From CAYLMG01 sp964568365 (GTDB taxonomy: Bacteria; Planctomycetota; Phycisphaerae; Sedimentisphaerales; Anaerobacaceae), in contig CAZMQF010000008.1 in NCBI GenBank assembly GCA_964568365.1, positions 1-29,642 on the forward strand: a DNA stretch of 29,642 nt. The letters run 5' to 3'. Both the position numbers and the translations under genes were made by a program. The notes below the pieces were generated by a model. It was not told where the DNA came from. It did not search any database and saw nothing but the letters and a program-made list of their open reading frames with translations. Shown here piece after piece: positions 22,060 through 29,642 of this stretch (position 1 is the stretch's first letter; each line of letters begins with the position of its first letter).

Positions 22060-23631
22060 ATGACATATTTAACAGTACCAATACCGGCAAACAGTTTCGA
22101 TGGAACTGTTAAGCAAATTAAGAAAGCACAAAGAGCAGGTGCCGAAGCAATAGAGCTGCGCACTGATTATCTCGAGGGATTAAAATCAGAGCCGGTGAAG
22201 CGGTTGATTTCTGAGGCGGGGGAGATTTGTAATCTGCCCCTGATAGTGACCTGCAGGGATAAAAAAGAAGGCGGCTGTTTCGACTATCCGAACGAGTTAA
22301 GAGTCGATGTTCTTACAGCGGCGATAGAGGCAGGAGCCGATTTTATCGACTTCGAATACTACAATTTCCTGATACAGGAAAACCGGACAAGGATACAATC
22401 GGCGCTTGAGAAGAATAAAAAGAGCCGGCTGATACTTTCCGCTCATAATTTCAAAACAAGATTTGATAATATCGATAAGCTCCACAGTGATATAAAAAAG
22501 ATTTCCCCCGCAGCCGTACCGAAACTTGTCTATACGGCGAATCATATTAATGATTGTTTTGAAGCATTTGATGTTTTGTATACAGCAAAGAGTGATTCGA
22601 TTGTATTTTGTATGGGCGAGGCGGGACTGATAAGCAGGATTATTGCGAAAAAGCTGGGCAGCCTGGTTACATTTGCCTGCCTTGATGAAAAAACTGCGAC
22701 GGCATCGGGGCAGATAACCATAGAAGAATTTAAGAAGCTGTACCGGTATGACTCTATCGATAGTGAGACTGAGCTTTACGGTATAATAGGCTCGCCGGTA
22801 GAGCATTCAATGTCACCGCTGGTTCATAACGGATTGTTTGCCGAGGTAGGCGCTGATAAATTGTATCTGCCGCTGCTCGTCGAAGGCGGCAAGAATGAGT
22901 TTAATGAATTTTTTGAAGGCATACTGAAAAGAGACTGGCTGGACTTTAAGGGATTTAGTGTTACGATACCGCATAAGCAAAATGCGCTGGAATTCGTTAA
23001 GACGAGCGGCGGTTTCGTTGAGCCTTTGACAGAAAAAATCGGCGCTGCTAACACGATAATCATTGAGCGACGGGCGACGGGCGACGAGCGACGAATTAGC
23101 GCTTATAATACCGATTATGCGGGGGCTCTGGATGCGATTACAGATGGTATGAAAATCAGAAGAGACGAATTAACGAATATGGAGACTGCGGTTGTTGGAG
23201 CGGGAGGAGCAGCAAGGGCTATAGTAGCGGCTCTGAGTGACGCCGGTGCAAAAGTTAAGATTTACAATCGAACGGTTGAAAAGGCTGAAAAACTTGCTGC
23301 CGAATTCGGCTGTGAGTGGGCCGGTCTTGATGATTTGCCGAATCTCAGGGCGAGACTTGTCATAAACTGCAGCAGTATCGGGATGCACCCGGATGTTAAT
23401 GAAACGGTATTGGCGAAAGAGTATATCAAAAAAGATATGGTAGTTTTTGACACGGTTTATAATCCAGCCGAGACGCTGCTATTAAAACAGGCCGGGGAAG
23501 TCGGCGCAAAAACAATCAGCGGTGTTGATATGTTCATCAACCAGGCAGTAGAACAGTTCAAGCTTTTTACGAGAAAAGATATTGAATCGAGAATTTTGCG
23601 AGAAATTGTAAATAGACAATTTGCACCTTAA
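22060..23631 (+). CDS. aroDE: Fused 3-dehydroquinate dehydratase (type I) / shikimate dehydrogenase
   Basis: This 523-residue bifunctional enzyme covers pathway steps 3 and 4. Residues 1-225 are type I dehydratase: E32-R34-D36 (AIELRTDY), H129 (ILSAHNF) and Schiff-base K155 (PKLVYTANH). From about 238 it is AroE: GIIGSPVEHSMSPLVHN, catalytic K306 in GFSVTIPHKQ, N331 in GAANT, D352 in YNTDYAGAL, NADP fold VVGAGGAARA, and C-terminal GVDMFINQAVEQFKLFT. No Shine-Dalgarno precedes either ATG (22051 or 22060). 22060 is preferred because 22051 would lie in the -10 box. A 7-bp tandem repeat at 23065-23092 encodes a non-conserved loop. It is divergent from the ADH synthase/dehydroquinate synthase II pair. 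Confidence 0.93.
   Translation: MTYLTVPIPANSFDGTVKQIKKAQRAGAEAIELRTDYLEGLKSEPVKRLISEAGEICNLPLIVTCRDKKEGGCFDYPNELRVDVLTAAIEAGADFIDFEYYNFLIQENRTRIQSALEKNKKSRLILSAHNFKTRFDNIDKLHSDIKKISPAAVPKLVYTANHINDCFEAFDVLYTAKSDSIVFCMGEAGLISRIIAKKLGSLVTFACLDEKTATASGQITIEEFKKLYRYDSIDSETELYGIIGSPVEHSMSPLVHNGLFAEVGADKLYLPLLVEGGKNEFNEFFEGILKRDWLDFKGFSVTIPHKQNALEFVKTSGGFVEPLTEKIGAANTIIIERRATGDERRISAYNTDYAGALDAITDGMKIRRDELTNMETAVVGAGGAARAIVAALSDAGAKVKIYNRTVEKAEKLAAEFGCEWAGLDDLPNLRARLVINCSSIGMHPDVNETVLAKEYIKKDMVVFDTVYNPAETLLLKQAGEVGAKTISGVDMFINQAVEQFKLFTRKDIESRILREIVNRQFAP
23065..23092. repeat. 7-bp tandem repeat inside aroDE
   Basis: Four units in one phase: GAGCGAC, GGGCGAC, GGGCGAC, GAGCGAC. It encodes the arginine-rich stretch ERRATGDERR between the conserved GAANT and YNTD motifs of the shikimate dehydrogenase part. 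The usual family linker there is a few residues shorter. Confidence 0.75.
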
Positions 23632-23708
23632 ACTAAGCGACTGAAAATGAAAAAACTGAGTCAAATTTTTATAGAAGAACATAGAAAGTGTTTGAATGGA
23701 TTTCACTG

Positions 23709-23738
23709 TTGCTAATTGATTGCTGATTTTGGTATATT
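23709..23738 (+). promoter_or_regulatory. Putative promoter of second nucleotidyltransferase/HEPN pair
   Basis: TTGCTA (23709-23714), an 18-base spacer, and TATATT (23733-23738), 49 bases before the ATG at 23788. Confidence 0.35.
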
Positions 23739-23787
23739 AAAACAAGTTAAAGAGCGAAAAGAATAAGAGTTAAGGGAATGCTTTATA

Positions 23788-24105
23788 ATGGTGGCGATGA
23801 GTCGCATAGAAGAGTTCGGCCGACAGGTCGGTGAAGAGTTCGGAGTTGAGCAGGTCATACTTTTCGGTTCGTACGCAGAAGGAAAAGCTACGGAAGATTC
23901 AGACGTTGATTTACTCATAATTGGACCTTTCGAGGGCAGAAGCGCCGATGCGTCGGTGAAAATACGTATGAAACTCAGGCCTAAATTCCCGCTCGATATA
24001 ATCGTTCGCAAACCCGAGGACATCAAGAGGCGTCTTGAGATGGGTGACTTGTTTATAAAGGAAATTATCGAAGAAGGAAAGGTACTTTATGAAGCCCATA
24101 ACTGA
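23788..24105 (+). CDS. Minimal nucleotidyltransferase-domain protein
   Basis: The 105 residues have GSX10DXD (G27-S28 ... D39-V40-D41, in GSYAEGKATEDSDVD) and a third acidic position near PLDIIVRKPED. It is a second, divergent copy of the minimal nucleotidyltransferase type found at 9236. GGGA lies ten bases before the ATG at 23788; ATG 23797 is an alternative. It overlaps the following HEPN gene by 17 bases. It is probably an antitoxin or regulatory partner of that HEPN protein; the target is inferred only from the coupling. Confidence 0.85.
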   Translation: MVAMSRIEEFGRQVGEEFGVEQVILFGSYAEGKATEDSDVDLLIIGPFEGRSADASVKIRMKLRPKFPLDIIVRKPEDIKRRLEMGDLFIKEIIEEGKVLYEAHN

Positions 24106-24475
24106 AGAATGGATTCAAAAAGCAGAAGCCGATTTTGCGACAGCCGAGCGAGAACTGGAGGCAGAAGGTATCCCGAATTATGACGCTGTTTGTTTCCATT
24201 ATCAACAGTGTGCAGAAAAATATATAAAAGCAAGACTTTGTGAAACAGATATAAAATTTGGAAAGATACATGACCTGGTAGCTTTGCTTGAAGGTATACT
24301 TCAAATTGAGCCGTCGTGGGAGAATTTTCGCGAAGACGTGGCATACATCTCGGATTTTGCTGTTTCTTTCAGATATCCGGGTGAATCCGCTGACAAAAAG
24401 ATTGCTTTCGATGCCCAAAGGCGTTGTCGAAGGTTCAGACAAGCAGCTCGCAAGGCCTTCTGTTTGGATAGATAA
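24089..24475 (+). CDS. HEPN-domain protein
   Basis: The 128 residues match the HEPN family (PF05168 type): EEWIQKAEADFATAERELEA, YDAVCFHYQQCAEKYIKARL, KIHDLVALLE, and FAVSFRYPGESA near the end. Unlike the HepT-like protein at 9519, no R-x4-6-H ribonuclease motif is visible, so RNase activity is doubtful. It may instead act as a nucleotide-binding partner of the nucleotidyltransferase with which it overlaps. The two proteins form the usual order. The gene is followed by a 190-base AT-rich spacer with no gene. Confidence 0.83.
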   Translation: MKPITEEWIQKAEADFATAERELEAEGIPNYDAVCFHYQQCAEKYIKARLCETDIKFGKIHDLVALLEGILQIEPSWENFREDVAYISDFAVSFRYPGESADKKIAFDAQRRCRRFRQAARKAFCLDR

Positions 24476-24666
24476 AATGTAACTGAGGAGCAAACGACGA
24501 TTTGTTTCTATCTACAGTTCATGCCAGCGCACGATTCAGAGCATTTACAGTTATCAGGGACTGGTGAAAAAAATTATAAAATTTTTGAAATGAAAAAACA
24601 ATTATAATGTCTATAATAGTGGATGCTTACTTTTAATGTTAGAAACCTTATTTGTGAGGAGAAATT

Positions 24667-26895
24667 ATGTGTAAGGTAAAATTCAAAAAAATTATTGTAT
24701 GTGTAACGGTTTTTTTCGCAAGTTTTGCCGGTGGAACAGCTTTTTCAGCTACCTCAGGCGCAGAGCGGCTGAGTGTTTTATTGCCCGATGATGTGGCAGG
24801 TTTTATCGCGACAAGCGGTTGTGATGAAATAAAGCCGGCATTCGAGAAGAGTATTTTGGGGCAGATGTGGTACGATGCCTCGACGCAGAATTTCTATCAG
24901 TCTATAAAGAACGAGCTCGTCAACAAGATAAAGCGGGAAATTTCTGACGCGAATGAGGCAAAAATACCTGAAAAGATTCTCAACTTCGCCCAGATGCTGC
25001 TGAACCGTCCGATTATTGCAGGAGCGGCTATAGATAAGAGCAATGAAGACTTTCCGTTCTATGGATTTGCAATCGTCGATACAGGCACGAGAAAATCCGA
25101 GATAGCAGCGATGCTGGCTGAGCTTGAGGGATTGGTTGAGGAGGATGCTATTGTTGATGTTGATATAGCCGGCCTGAAGCTGCGGGGGCCTAAAGATGCA
25201 GATGATGTTCGAGTGTATTGGGGTATGGTCGGGAATTACCTTGCCTTTGCAGTAAATGATAAAAATGGGCTGGCGATAAAGTACCTGAAAGGCGGTCAGA
25301 ACCGGATTACTACGAATTATCTGGCGACTGTGGAAGGCAGCGGCGATGCGATGGCGATGTATGTTGATTTTCAAAAGATTTCCGGGCTTATTAAGTCCGA
25401 AAGTGAAAAAGCCGGCGAAGAAGAGCTGCAAAAGGTTACGGCGGTTTTGGATGCCCTCGGAGTGAGCGATATTAAGGCTGCTAAATCGAGGCTGGGATTT
25501 TCAGGGCCTGATTTGGTTTGTGATGAAATTATTGAGCTGGGCGTTCAGCGCAAAGGTCTGTTCAAGTTTATAAGGCCGATAAATGCAGGGTTGCTGGATA
25601 TGGTTGATTCAAGGGCGGTCAATACGACGGCGTTTAATATAGAAACGAGCGGAATCTACGATACGATAATGAATGCGATTCAAGCCGCCGCACCAGCCGA
25701 AGATTATATGGAAATACAGGATTCTATCAAGCAGGCTGAATCGGAGATTGGTTTCAATATTCGCAACGAATTGCTTACAAGTTTTTCGGGTCCGGCGGTT
25801 TTATATTCGATGCCGGCAGGTGTTATGACCGAAGCTCCCACCGGCGGTGTGATTTTAATTGCAGGTTTGAGAAATAAACAGGACTTTGAAAAGGTAATGC
25901 AGGCAATCGGCAATTATGCAACGGCAAACAGTGACGGAGCAGTGCAGGTAAGCTCGCAGGTTCAGGACGGCAGGACGGTGCATACTTTCGCGATAATGCC
26001 GCTTGCAATGCTGCAGATAATGCCGACCTGGACGGTGATTGATGATTATGTGGTTGTTGGGATGAACGGTCCTTTGTGCAGTGCTGCGATTAAACAGATA
26101 ACAGCGGAGAATCGCAGGGCGAGTTCGATACGAGAGACCGCCGGCTTTAAGATGGCGACGGAAGGGATTCCGACGGGGCTGGTTTATCTTGACTATACCG
26201 ACTCGAAGGCACAATTCAATGAGCTGATGAGGGGTGCACAGCAGTTCTGGCCTATGGTTACAATGCTCGCCGCGAATGCAGGTATGAAGCTGCCGTTTAT
26301 GCTGCCTTCTTTATCGCACATTGCAGAAAAGATGGGGCCTTCCTGCAACTACTGCTGGTTTGATAAGGACGGTCTGCGTTCGAGATATAAAGGTGTTGGA
26401 GTCGAGCAGAGCTTGGGTGCGGTTGCGGGAGCATCGTTCGGCACAGCCGCACTCATACCGGCATTACGCGGTGCAAGGGATCAAGCTCAAAGGGCGGTTT
26501 CAGCTAATAATATTCGTCAAATTCTGATTGGTCTGATTATTTATGCAGATGAACACGATGGGAAATTGCCGGAAAGTATGGATGATGAGGAAGTTACAAA
26601 GTGTATGGGGTTCGCTTCTAAAAAAGACGCATCGAAAATATTTGAAAGCCCTCGTAAGCCCGGGGATTTTGTTGGGCCGAGCTATATTATGGTTCCGGTT
26701 GAGAAAGTGGATATGAAAGAGGCCGGTGAAATTATATTACTGTATGAGAATCCGCAATTTTGTGTGGATGGTGTAAATGTCGGCTTTCTTGATGGTCATG
26801 CCGAGTTTATGAAGAAAGATGAATTTATTGAAGCTCTTAAAAAGACATACGAGCGTCTCGGCAAAGATATGCCGGAAGTAACATTCGGGAACTGA
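24667..26895 (+). CDS. Secreted DUF3352-like protein fused to a pseudopilin-type C-terminal module
   Basis: The 742 residues have a signal peptide (KKIIVCVTVFFASFAGGTAFSA). About 550 residues follow that resemble exported DUF3352-like proteins: SVLLPDDVAGFIATSG, a MYVDF segment, GGVILIAGLRNKQDFEKVM, and DYVVVGMNG. From about 590 the sequence matches planctomycete pseudopilin-like proteins: LIPALRGARDQAQRAVSANN, IRQILIGLIIYADEHDGKLP, then GVNVGFLDGHAEFM near 704-716. It lacks the N-terminal prepilin methylation site such modules normally follow. GAGGAG stands 6-7 bases before the ATG. A terminator follows directly, so it is likely monocistronic. Function is unknown. Confidence 0.72.
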   Translation: MCKVKFKKIIVCVTVFFASFAGGTAFSATSGAERLSVLLPDDVAGFIATSGCDEIKPAFEKSILGQMWYDASTQNFYQSIKNELVNKIKREISDANEAKIPEKILNFAQMLLNRPIIAGAAIDKSNEDFPFYGFAIVDTGTRKSEIAAMLAELEGLVEEDAIVDVDIAGLKLRGPKDADDVRVYWGMVGNYLAFAVNDKNGLAIKYLKGGQNRITTNYLATVEGSGDAMAMYVDFQKISGLIKSESEKAGEEELQKVTAVLDALGVSDIKAAKSRLGFSGPDLVCDEIIELGVQRKGLFKFIRPINAGLLDMVDSRAVNTTAFNIETSGIYDTIMNAIQAAAPAEDYMEIQDSIKQAESEIGFNIRNELLTSFSGPAVLYSMPAGVMTEAPTGGVILIAGLRNKQDFEKVMQAIGNYATANSDGAVQVSSQVQDGRTVHTFAIMPLAMLQIMPTWTVIDDYVVVGMNGPLCSAAIKQITAENRRASSIRETAGFKMATEGIPTGLVYLDYTDSKAQFNELMRGAQQFWPMVTMLAANAGMKLPFMLPSLSHIAEKMGPSCNYCWFDKDGLRSRYKGVGVEQSLGAVAGASFGTAALIPALRGARDQAQRAVSANNIRQILIGLIIYADEHDGKLPESMDDEEVTKCMGFASKKDASKIFESPRKPGDFVGPSYIMVPVEKVDMKEAGEIILLYENPQFCVDGVNVGFLDGHAEFMKKDEFIEALKKTYERLGKDMPEVTFGN

Positions 26896-26914
26896 CAGTA
26901 GTATAACGGAATTT

Positions 26915-26970
26915 AAAACCGGCAGGACTCGAAGGAAATGTAGACGGCCTGCCGGTTTTTTTCTTTTTTG
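26915..26970 (+). terminator. Rho-independent terminator
   Basis: AAAACCGGCAGG (26915-26926) pairs perfectly with CCTGCCGGTTTT (26948-26959), a 12-bp stem with a 21-base loop. It is followed by a T-rich tract to 26969. It ends the transcript of the preceding secreted-protein gene. Confidence 0.85.
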
Positions 26971-26976
26971 TTGGTC

Positions 26977-27005
26977 TTGTCTTTGGGATGGTGTTAATTT
27001 ATAAT
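26977..27005 (+). promoter_or_regulatory. Putative argG promoter
   Basis: TTGTCT (26977-26982), a 17-base spacer, and consensus TATAAT (27000-27005), placed just after the terminator and 43 bases before the argG ATG. No ARG-box-like palindrome was noticed. Confidence 0.6.
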
Positions 27006-27048
27006 CCTGTTTTTAGTTACGTTTATTTTAATTTGAAGGGCCAAAGCA

Positions 27049-28263
27049 ATGGCGAAGAAGGAAAAAGTAGTACTGGCGTATAGCGGCGGGCTCGATACGA
27101 GCGTTATCCTGCCCTGGCTTAAAGAGACATACGGCTACGAGGTAATAGCCTTTGCGGCAGAGCTCGGCCAAGGCGATGAGCTTGCAGGGATTAAAAAGAA
27201 GGCACTTGCGACAGGAGCGGTAAAGTGCATCGTTAAGGATTTGCGAAAAGAGCTTGTTGAAGATTATATCTGGCCGATGCTGAAGTCAGGTGCGGTTTAT
27301 GAAAATGATTACCTGCTGGGGACAAGTATAGCCAGGCCCTTAATCGCAAAACACCAGGTCGATGTCGCTCACAGGGAAGGTGCGACGGCGGTTGCACACG
27401 GTGCCACGGGGAAGGGAAACGACCAGGTGAGATTCGAGTTAACATTTATGGCACTTGACCCAACGCTGAAGATTATCGCACCGTGGAAAGACCCTAACTT
27501 TAAGCTTACCAGCAGAGAAGCTGCGGTTGATTATGCAAAAAAGCACAATATCCCAATCGAGCAGAGCAAAGAGAAGCTTTATTCAAGAGACCGAAACTTG
27601 TGGCATATAAGTCACGAAGGCGCAGACCTTGAGGACCCTGCGAATGAGCCGAAAGACAGTCTTTTTGTGATATCGAATCCTGTTTCAAAGGCCCCTGAAA
27701 AGGCGGCCTATGTTGAGATTGGCTTTGAAGAAGGGATTCCGGTAAAGCTTAACGGCAAAACAAGCGATGGAGTTCAACTAATTGAGCAGCTAAATTTGAC
27801 AGGTGGTGTGCATTCAATCGGCCAGACAGATATTGTTGAGAACCGGCTGGTCGGAATAAAATCACGCGGTGTATATGAGACGCCGGGCGGGACGATACTT
27901 GTCACTGCTCATCGTGCACTGGAGATGCTGACGCTCGACAGGGAAACGATGCACTACAAACAGCAGGTTGCGCTCAAATATGCTGAGCTTGTCTATTACG
28001 GCCAGTGGTTTACGCAGCTTCGCGAGGCGCTCGATGCGTTTGTGAATGTCACTCAGCGTAATGTTACCGGTACCGTGCGTTTGAAATTGTATAAAGGCAG
28101 GTGCAGTCTGGCAGGTATCAAAAGCCCGAAGAGCCTGTATCGGCCAGAACTGGCAAGCTTTAAGATGGGAGCTGAATACGACCCGACGGATGCGAAGGGA
28201 TTTATCCGGCTATTTGGTTTGCAAATGAAAGTGTCTGGAATTGTGAACAGGGAAAAAGAATAA
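27049..28263 (+). CDS. argG: Argininosuccinate synthase
   Basis: The 404-residue enzyme joins citrulline and aspartate using ATP in arginine synthesis (cytoplasm). The N-type ATP pyrophosphatase loop AYSGGLDTS is at residues 10-18. Other signatures are YLLGTSIARPLIAK, AHGATGKGNDQVRFE (citrulline/aspartate binding) and LWHISHEG. The C-terminal half has SIGQTDIVENRLVGIKSRG, TPGGTIL and YYGQWFTQLREALDAF. Length and motif order are standard. The ribosome site is weak (AAGGG 8-12 bases upstream). The prepilin peptidase gene starts 21 bases after the stop and is probably co-transcribed, though functionally unrelated. No other arginine genes are in the window. Confidence 0.97.
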   Translation: MAKKEKVVLAYSGGLDTSVILPWLKETYGYEVIAFAAELGQGDELAGIKKKALATGAVKCIVKDLRKELVEDYIWPMLKSGAVYENDYLLGTSIARPLIAKHQVDVAHREGATAVAHGATGKGNDQVRFELTFMALDPTLKIIAPWKDPNFKLTSREAAVDYAKKHNIPIEQSKEKLYSRDRNLWHISHEGADLEDPANEPKDSLFVISNPVSKAPEKAAYVEIGFEEGIPVKLNGKTSDGVQLIEQLNLTGGVHSIGQTDIVENRLVGIKSRGVYETPGGTILVTAHRALEMLTLDRETMHYKQQVALKYAELVYYGQWFTQLREALDAFVNVTQRNVTGTVRLKLYKGRCSLAGIKSPKSLYRPELASFKMGAEYDPTDAKGFIRLFGLQMKVSGIVNREKE

Positions 28264-28284
28264 GTATTAAGCAAGGGAAGTGCT

Positions 28285-29379
28285 GTGGGTGTACCGCTCT
28301 GGATTTGGTTGGTTTTTATTTTTGCACTCGGCTGTTGTATCGGCAGCTTCTTGAATGTGGTAATTTACCGGCTGCCGCGTGATAAGTCACTGGTCAGGCC
28401 GGCATCTGCATGCCCTGCGTGCGGTGAACATATTCGCTTCTACGATAATATTCCGCTCGTCTCGTGGCTTCTCCTGCGCGCCAGATGTAGATACTGCAAG
28501 GCACCTATATCGCCTCGATATTTTATTGTGGAGCTGCTGACAGGTGCTGTTTTTGTTTTACTTTTTGTTTTGTATTTTGTTTTCGAGGTTCGCCTTTTCG
28601 AGATTAACGGCCACAGAGGACTTGGTGCATTTTGGCAGGGAGGCTGGTTCGTATATCTGCTGCACATAATTTTGTTGTCGGCTCTTATTGCATCATCAGC
28701 GATAGATTTGGAGCTGTGGGTTATACCGATAGTTATCTGCTGGTTCGCAGCAGTTGTGGGTGTGCTTGGCAGCGGCCTCGGCGTTTTTATTATTTCACGG
28801 GCGCAGAGCAGCGGTTTTTATCCTTTGCCGAGCGCCGGTTCAGGGACAGCAGCCTTGGCGGCGGGTGCCTTGATAGGTCTTTTAATTTCGCTGATACTGC
28901 TCGGAATGGGCCTGATTAAAAGAAGTTACGACGCAGAAGATGAAGCTGAGCAGGCTCAGGAGGATAAAAGTAAAGCAGAGCAGCAGGAGCCGACGTTTAA
29001 CCACCGTGCTGAGATGCTCACTGAGGTTGTTTTTTTAGCACCGGTCGTTATTTGCTCGGCGCTCTTTTACTGGATTGTCTGGTTCACAAATCCGCTCTGG
29101 TGGGCTGGATTTGCCGGTAATCCGCTGGTGTCGGGGATTCTGGGAAGCCTGTGGGGCTTCTTTGTAGGCGGCGGTATCGTATGGGCGACGCGGATTTTCG
29201 GAACTCTCGGCTTTGGAAAAGAGGCTATGGGGCTCGGCGATGTGCATTTGATGGCAGCGGCAGGTGCGATTATAGGGCCGTTAGCGGTGGTGGCAGCATT
29301 TTTTGCCGCTCCGTTCTTCGGGCTTATCTGGGCGGGCAGTCAAATGTTTTTTAAAAAACATATCATTCCAATTAATTAA
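28285..29379 (+). CDS. Prepilin peptidase (A24 family), C-terminus probably truncated
   Basis: The 364 residues start at GTG 28285 (AAGGGAAG about 4-11 bases before). The N-terminal methylase-like domain has GSFLNVVIYRLPRDKS and zinc cysteines C43/C46 and C68/C71 (CPACG, CRYC). The aspartic protease residues are D141 (SSAIDLELWVIP) and D319 (GLGDVH). The enzyme cleaves and methylates type IV pilin/pseudopilin precursors at the inner membrane. A long central insert (about 160-255) separates the two aspartates. The protein ends KKHIIPIN where family members normally continue with IP(F/Y)GPxLA and another membrane helix. The loss coincides with the start of very AT-rich DNA. Confidence 0.87.
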   Translation: MGVPLWIWLVFIFALGCCIGSFLNVVIYRLPRDKSLVRPASACPACGEHIRFYDNIPLVSWLLLRARCRYCKAPISPRYFIVELLTGAVFVLLFVLYFVFEVRLFEINGHRGLGAFWQGGWFVYLLHIILLSALIASSAIDLELWVIPIVICWFAAVVGVLGSGLGVFIISRAQSSGFYPLPSAGSGTAALAAGALIGLLISLILLGMGLIKRSYDAEDEAEQAQEDKSKAEQQEPTFNHRAEMLTEVVFLAPVVICSALFYWIVWFTNPLWWAGFAGNPLVSGILGSLWGFFVGGGIVWATRIFGTLGFGKEAMGLGDVHLMAAAGAIIGPLAVVAAFFAAPFFGLIWAGSQMFFKKHIIPIN

Positions 29380-29511
29380 CTAATTACAATAAATAGGTTG
29401 CTATTAGCATGATAACTCAAAATAAATCAAAGAAAAAATACTATAAATTTAGATCAAATTATCAGGTAATTGTTTTAACATTATTTTTTGTCCTGATAAA
29501 AATCAAAATCT
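29380..29511. other. AT-rich junction region
   Basis: Composition drops abruptly to roughly one-fifth G+C by eye. It contains an 8-bp inverted repeat (TTATCAGG 29459-29466, CCTGATAA 29492-29499) that could be the bidirectional terminator between the converging genes. A 52-codon frame from ATG 29409 has one hydrophobic stretch but no ribosome site and is not called as a gene. Confidence 0.5.
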
Positions 29512-29642
29512 TTATAAGTTTTGATAATTATAAGCGGTTGTTAAAGGATTTGGTTCTAATTCACTAAATTCATCATAAAAATAATACGGATAAGAATCTA
29601 TATTTTTAGATAATAATTCTCTAAAACTTTTAAAATCATTAA
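29512..29642 (-). CDS. Unrecognised AT-rich protein, C-terminal 43 codons only
   Basis: Reading the minus strand from the window edge gives an open frame ending in TAA (complement of 29512-29514). It includes FKSFRELLSKNIDSYPYYFY and LEPNPLTTAYNYQNL. Residue composition looks like a real, low-GC gene rather than noise (mixed charged and aromatic residues, no stops). Codon use is strongly A/T-ending, unlike every neighbour, which suggests foreign origin. The family is not recognised and most of the gene is outside the window. Confidence 0.5.
   Translation of the reverse strand, partial: NDFKSFRELLSKNIDSYPYYFYDEFSELEPNPLTTAYNYQNL

Noticed and set aside
29409..29567. 52-codon plus-strand membrane-like frame
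   Set aside because: No ribosome site, overlaps the end of the better-supported minus-strand frame, and AT-rich DNA readily encodes K/I/F-rich peptides by chance.

Overview
The window looks like a chromosomal segment of a bacterium from the Planctomycetota, probably a Phycisphaerae/Sedimentisphaerales-type lineage. This is an inference from several features together. A secreted GLUG-repeat protein ends in a dockerin-like Ca-binding tail followed by 'FADHWL'. A large secreted protein carries a planctomycete-style pseudopilin module ending in 'GFLDGHAEF'. There is also a B12-dependent ribonucleotide reductase with a TSCPD domain, and a long AT-rich spacer full of very short degenerate tandem repeats. 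No rRNA, tRNA, CRISPR array or intact insertion sequence was recognised.

Layout. Positions 1-3543 (minus strand) hold three SPFH/band-7 genes: a long HflK-like protein with an extra N-terminal polytopic membrane domain, HflC, and a third HflK-like protein cut by the window edge. A divergent ABC-2 permease follows at 3697-4659, with three inverted repeats in its promoter region. nrdJ (4791-7820, minus) has a promoter overlapped by two NrdR-box-like sites. Next come a TIGR02757-family gene with an endonuclease-III-like Cys cluster and a MntA/HepT-type nucleotidyltransferase/HEPN pair (9236-9848). Positions 9849-11614 have no convincing gene. They contain arrays of 7-bp and 9-10-bp units, plus two clusters of strong hairpins. 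The GLUG-dockerin gene, a small siroheme/Fe-S reductase, a small lipoprotein, an HD-domain protein, an M61 peptidase whose PDZ domain is cut off by one in-frame TGA, and a large glycosidase-like secreted protein follow up to 20015.

The clearest metabolic unit lies at 20024-23631. 3-dehydroquinate synthase II and ADH synthase (the archaeal-type entry to the shikimate pathway) form a minus-strand pair. Divergent from them is a fused 3-dehydroquinate dehydratase/shikimate dehydrogenase. Together they would take aspartate semialdehyde plus a deoxy-ketohexose phosphate to shikimate without DAHP synthase or classical AroB. A 7-bp tandem repeat of the intergenic kind lies inside the fused gene.

The right end holds a second nucleotidyltransferase/HEPN pair, the DUF3352-like/pseudopilin fusion, a clear terminator, argG with a good promoter, and a prepilin peptidase that seems to lose its C-terminus where the sequence abruptly becomes very AT-rich. 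The last ~130 bases encode the C-terminus of an unrecognised AT-rich protein on the minus strand.
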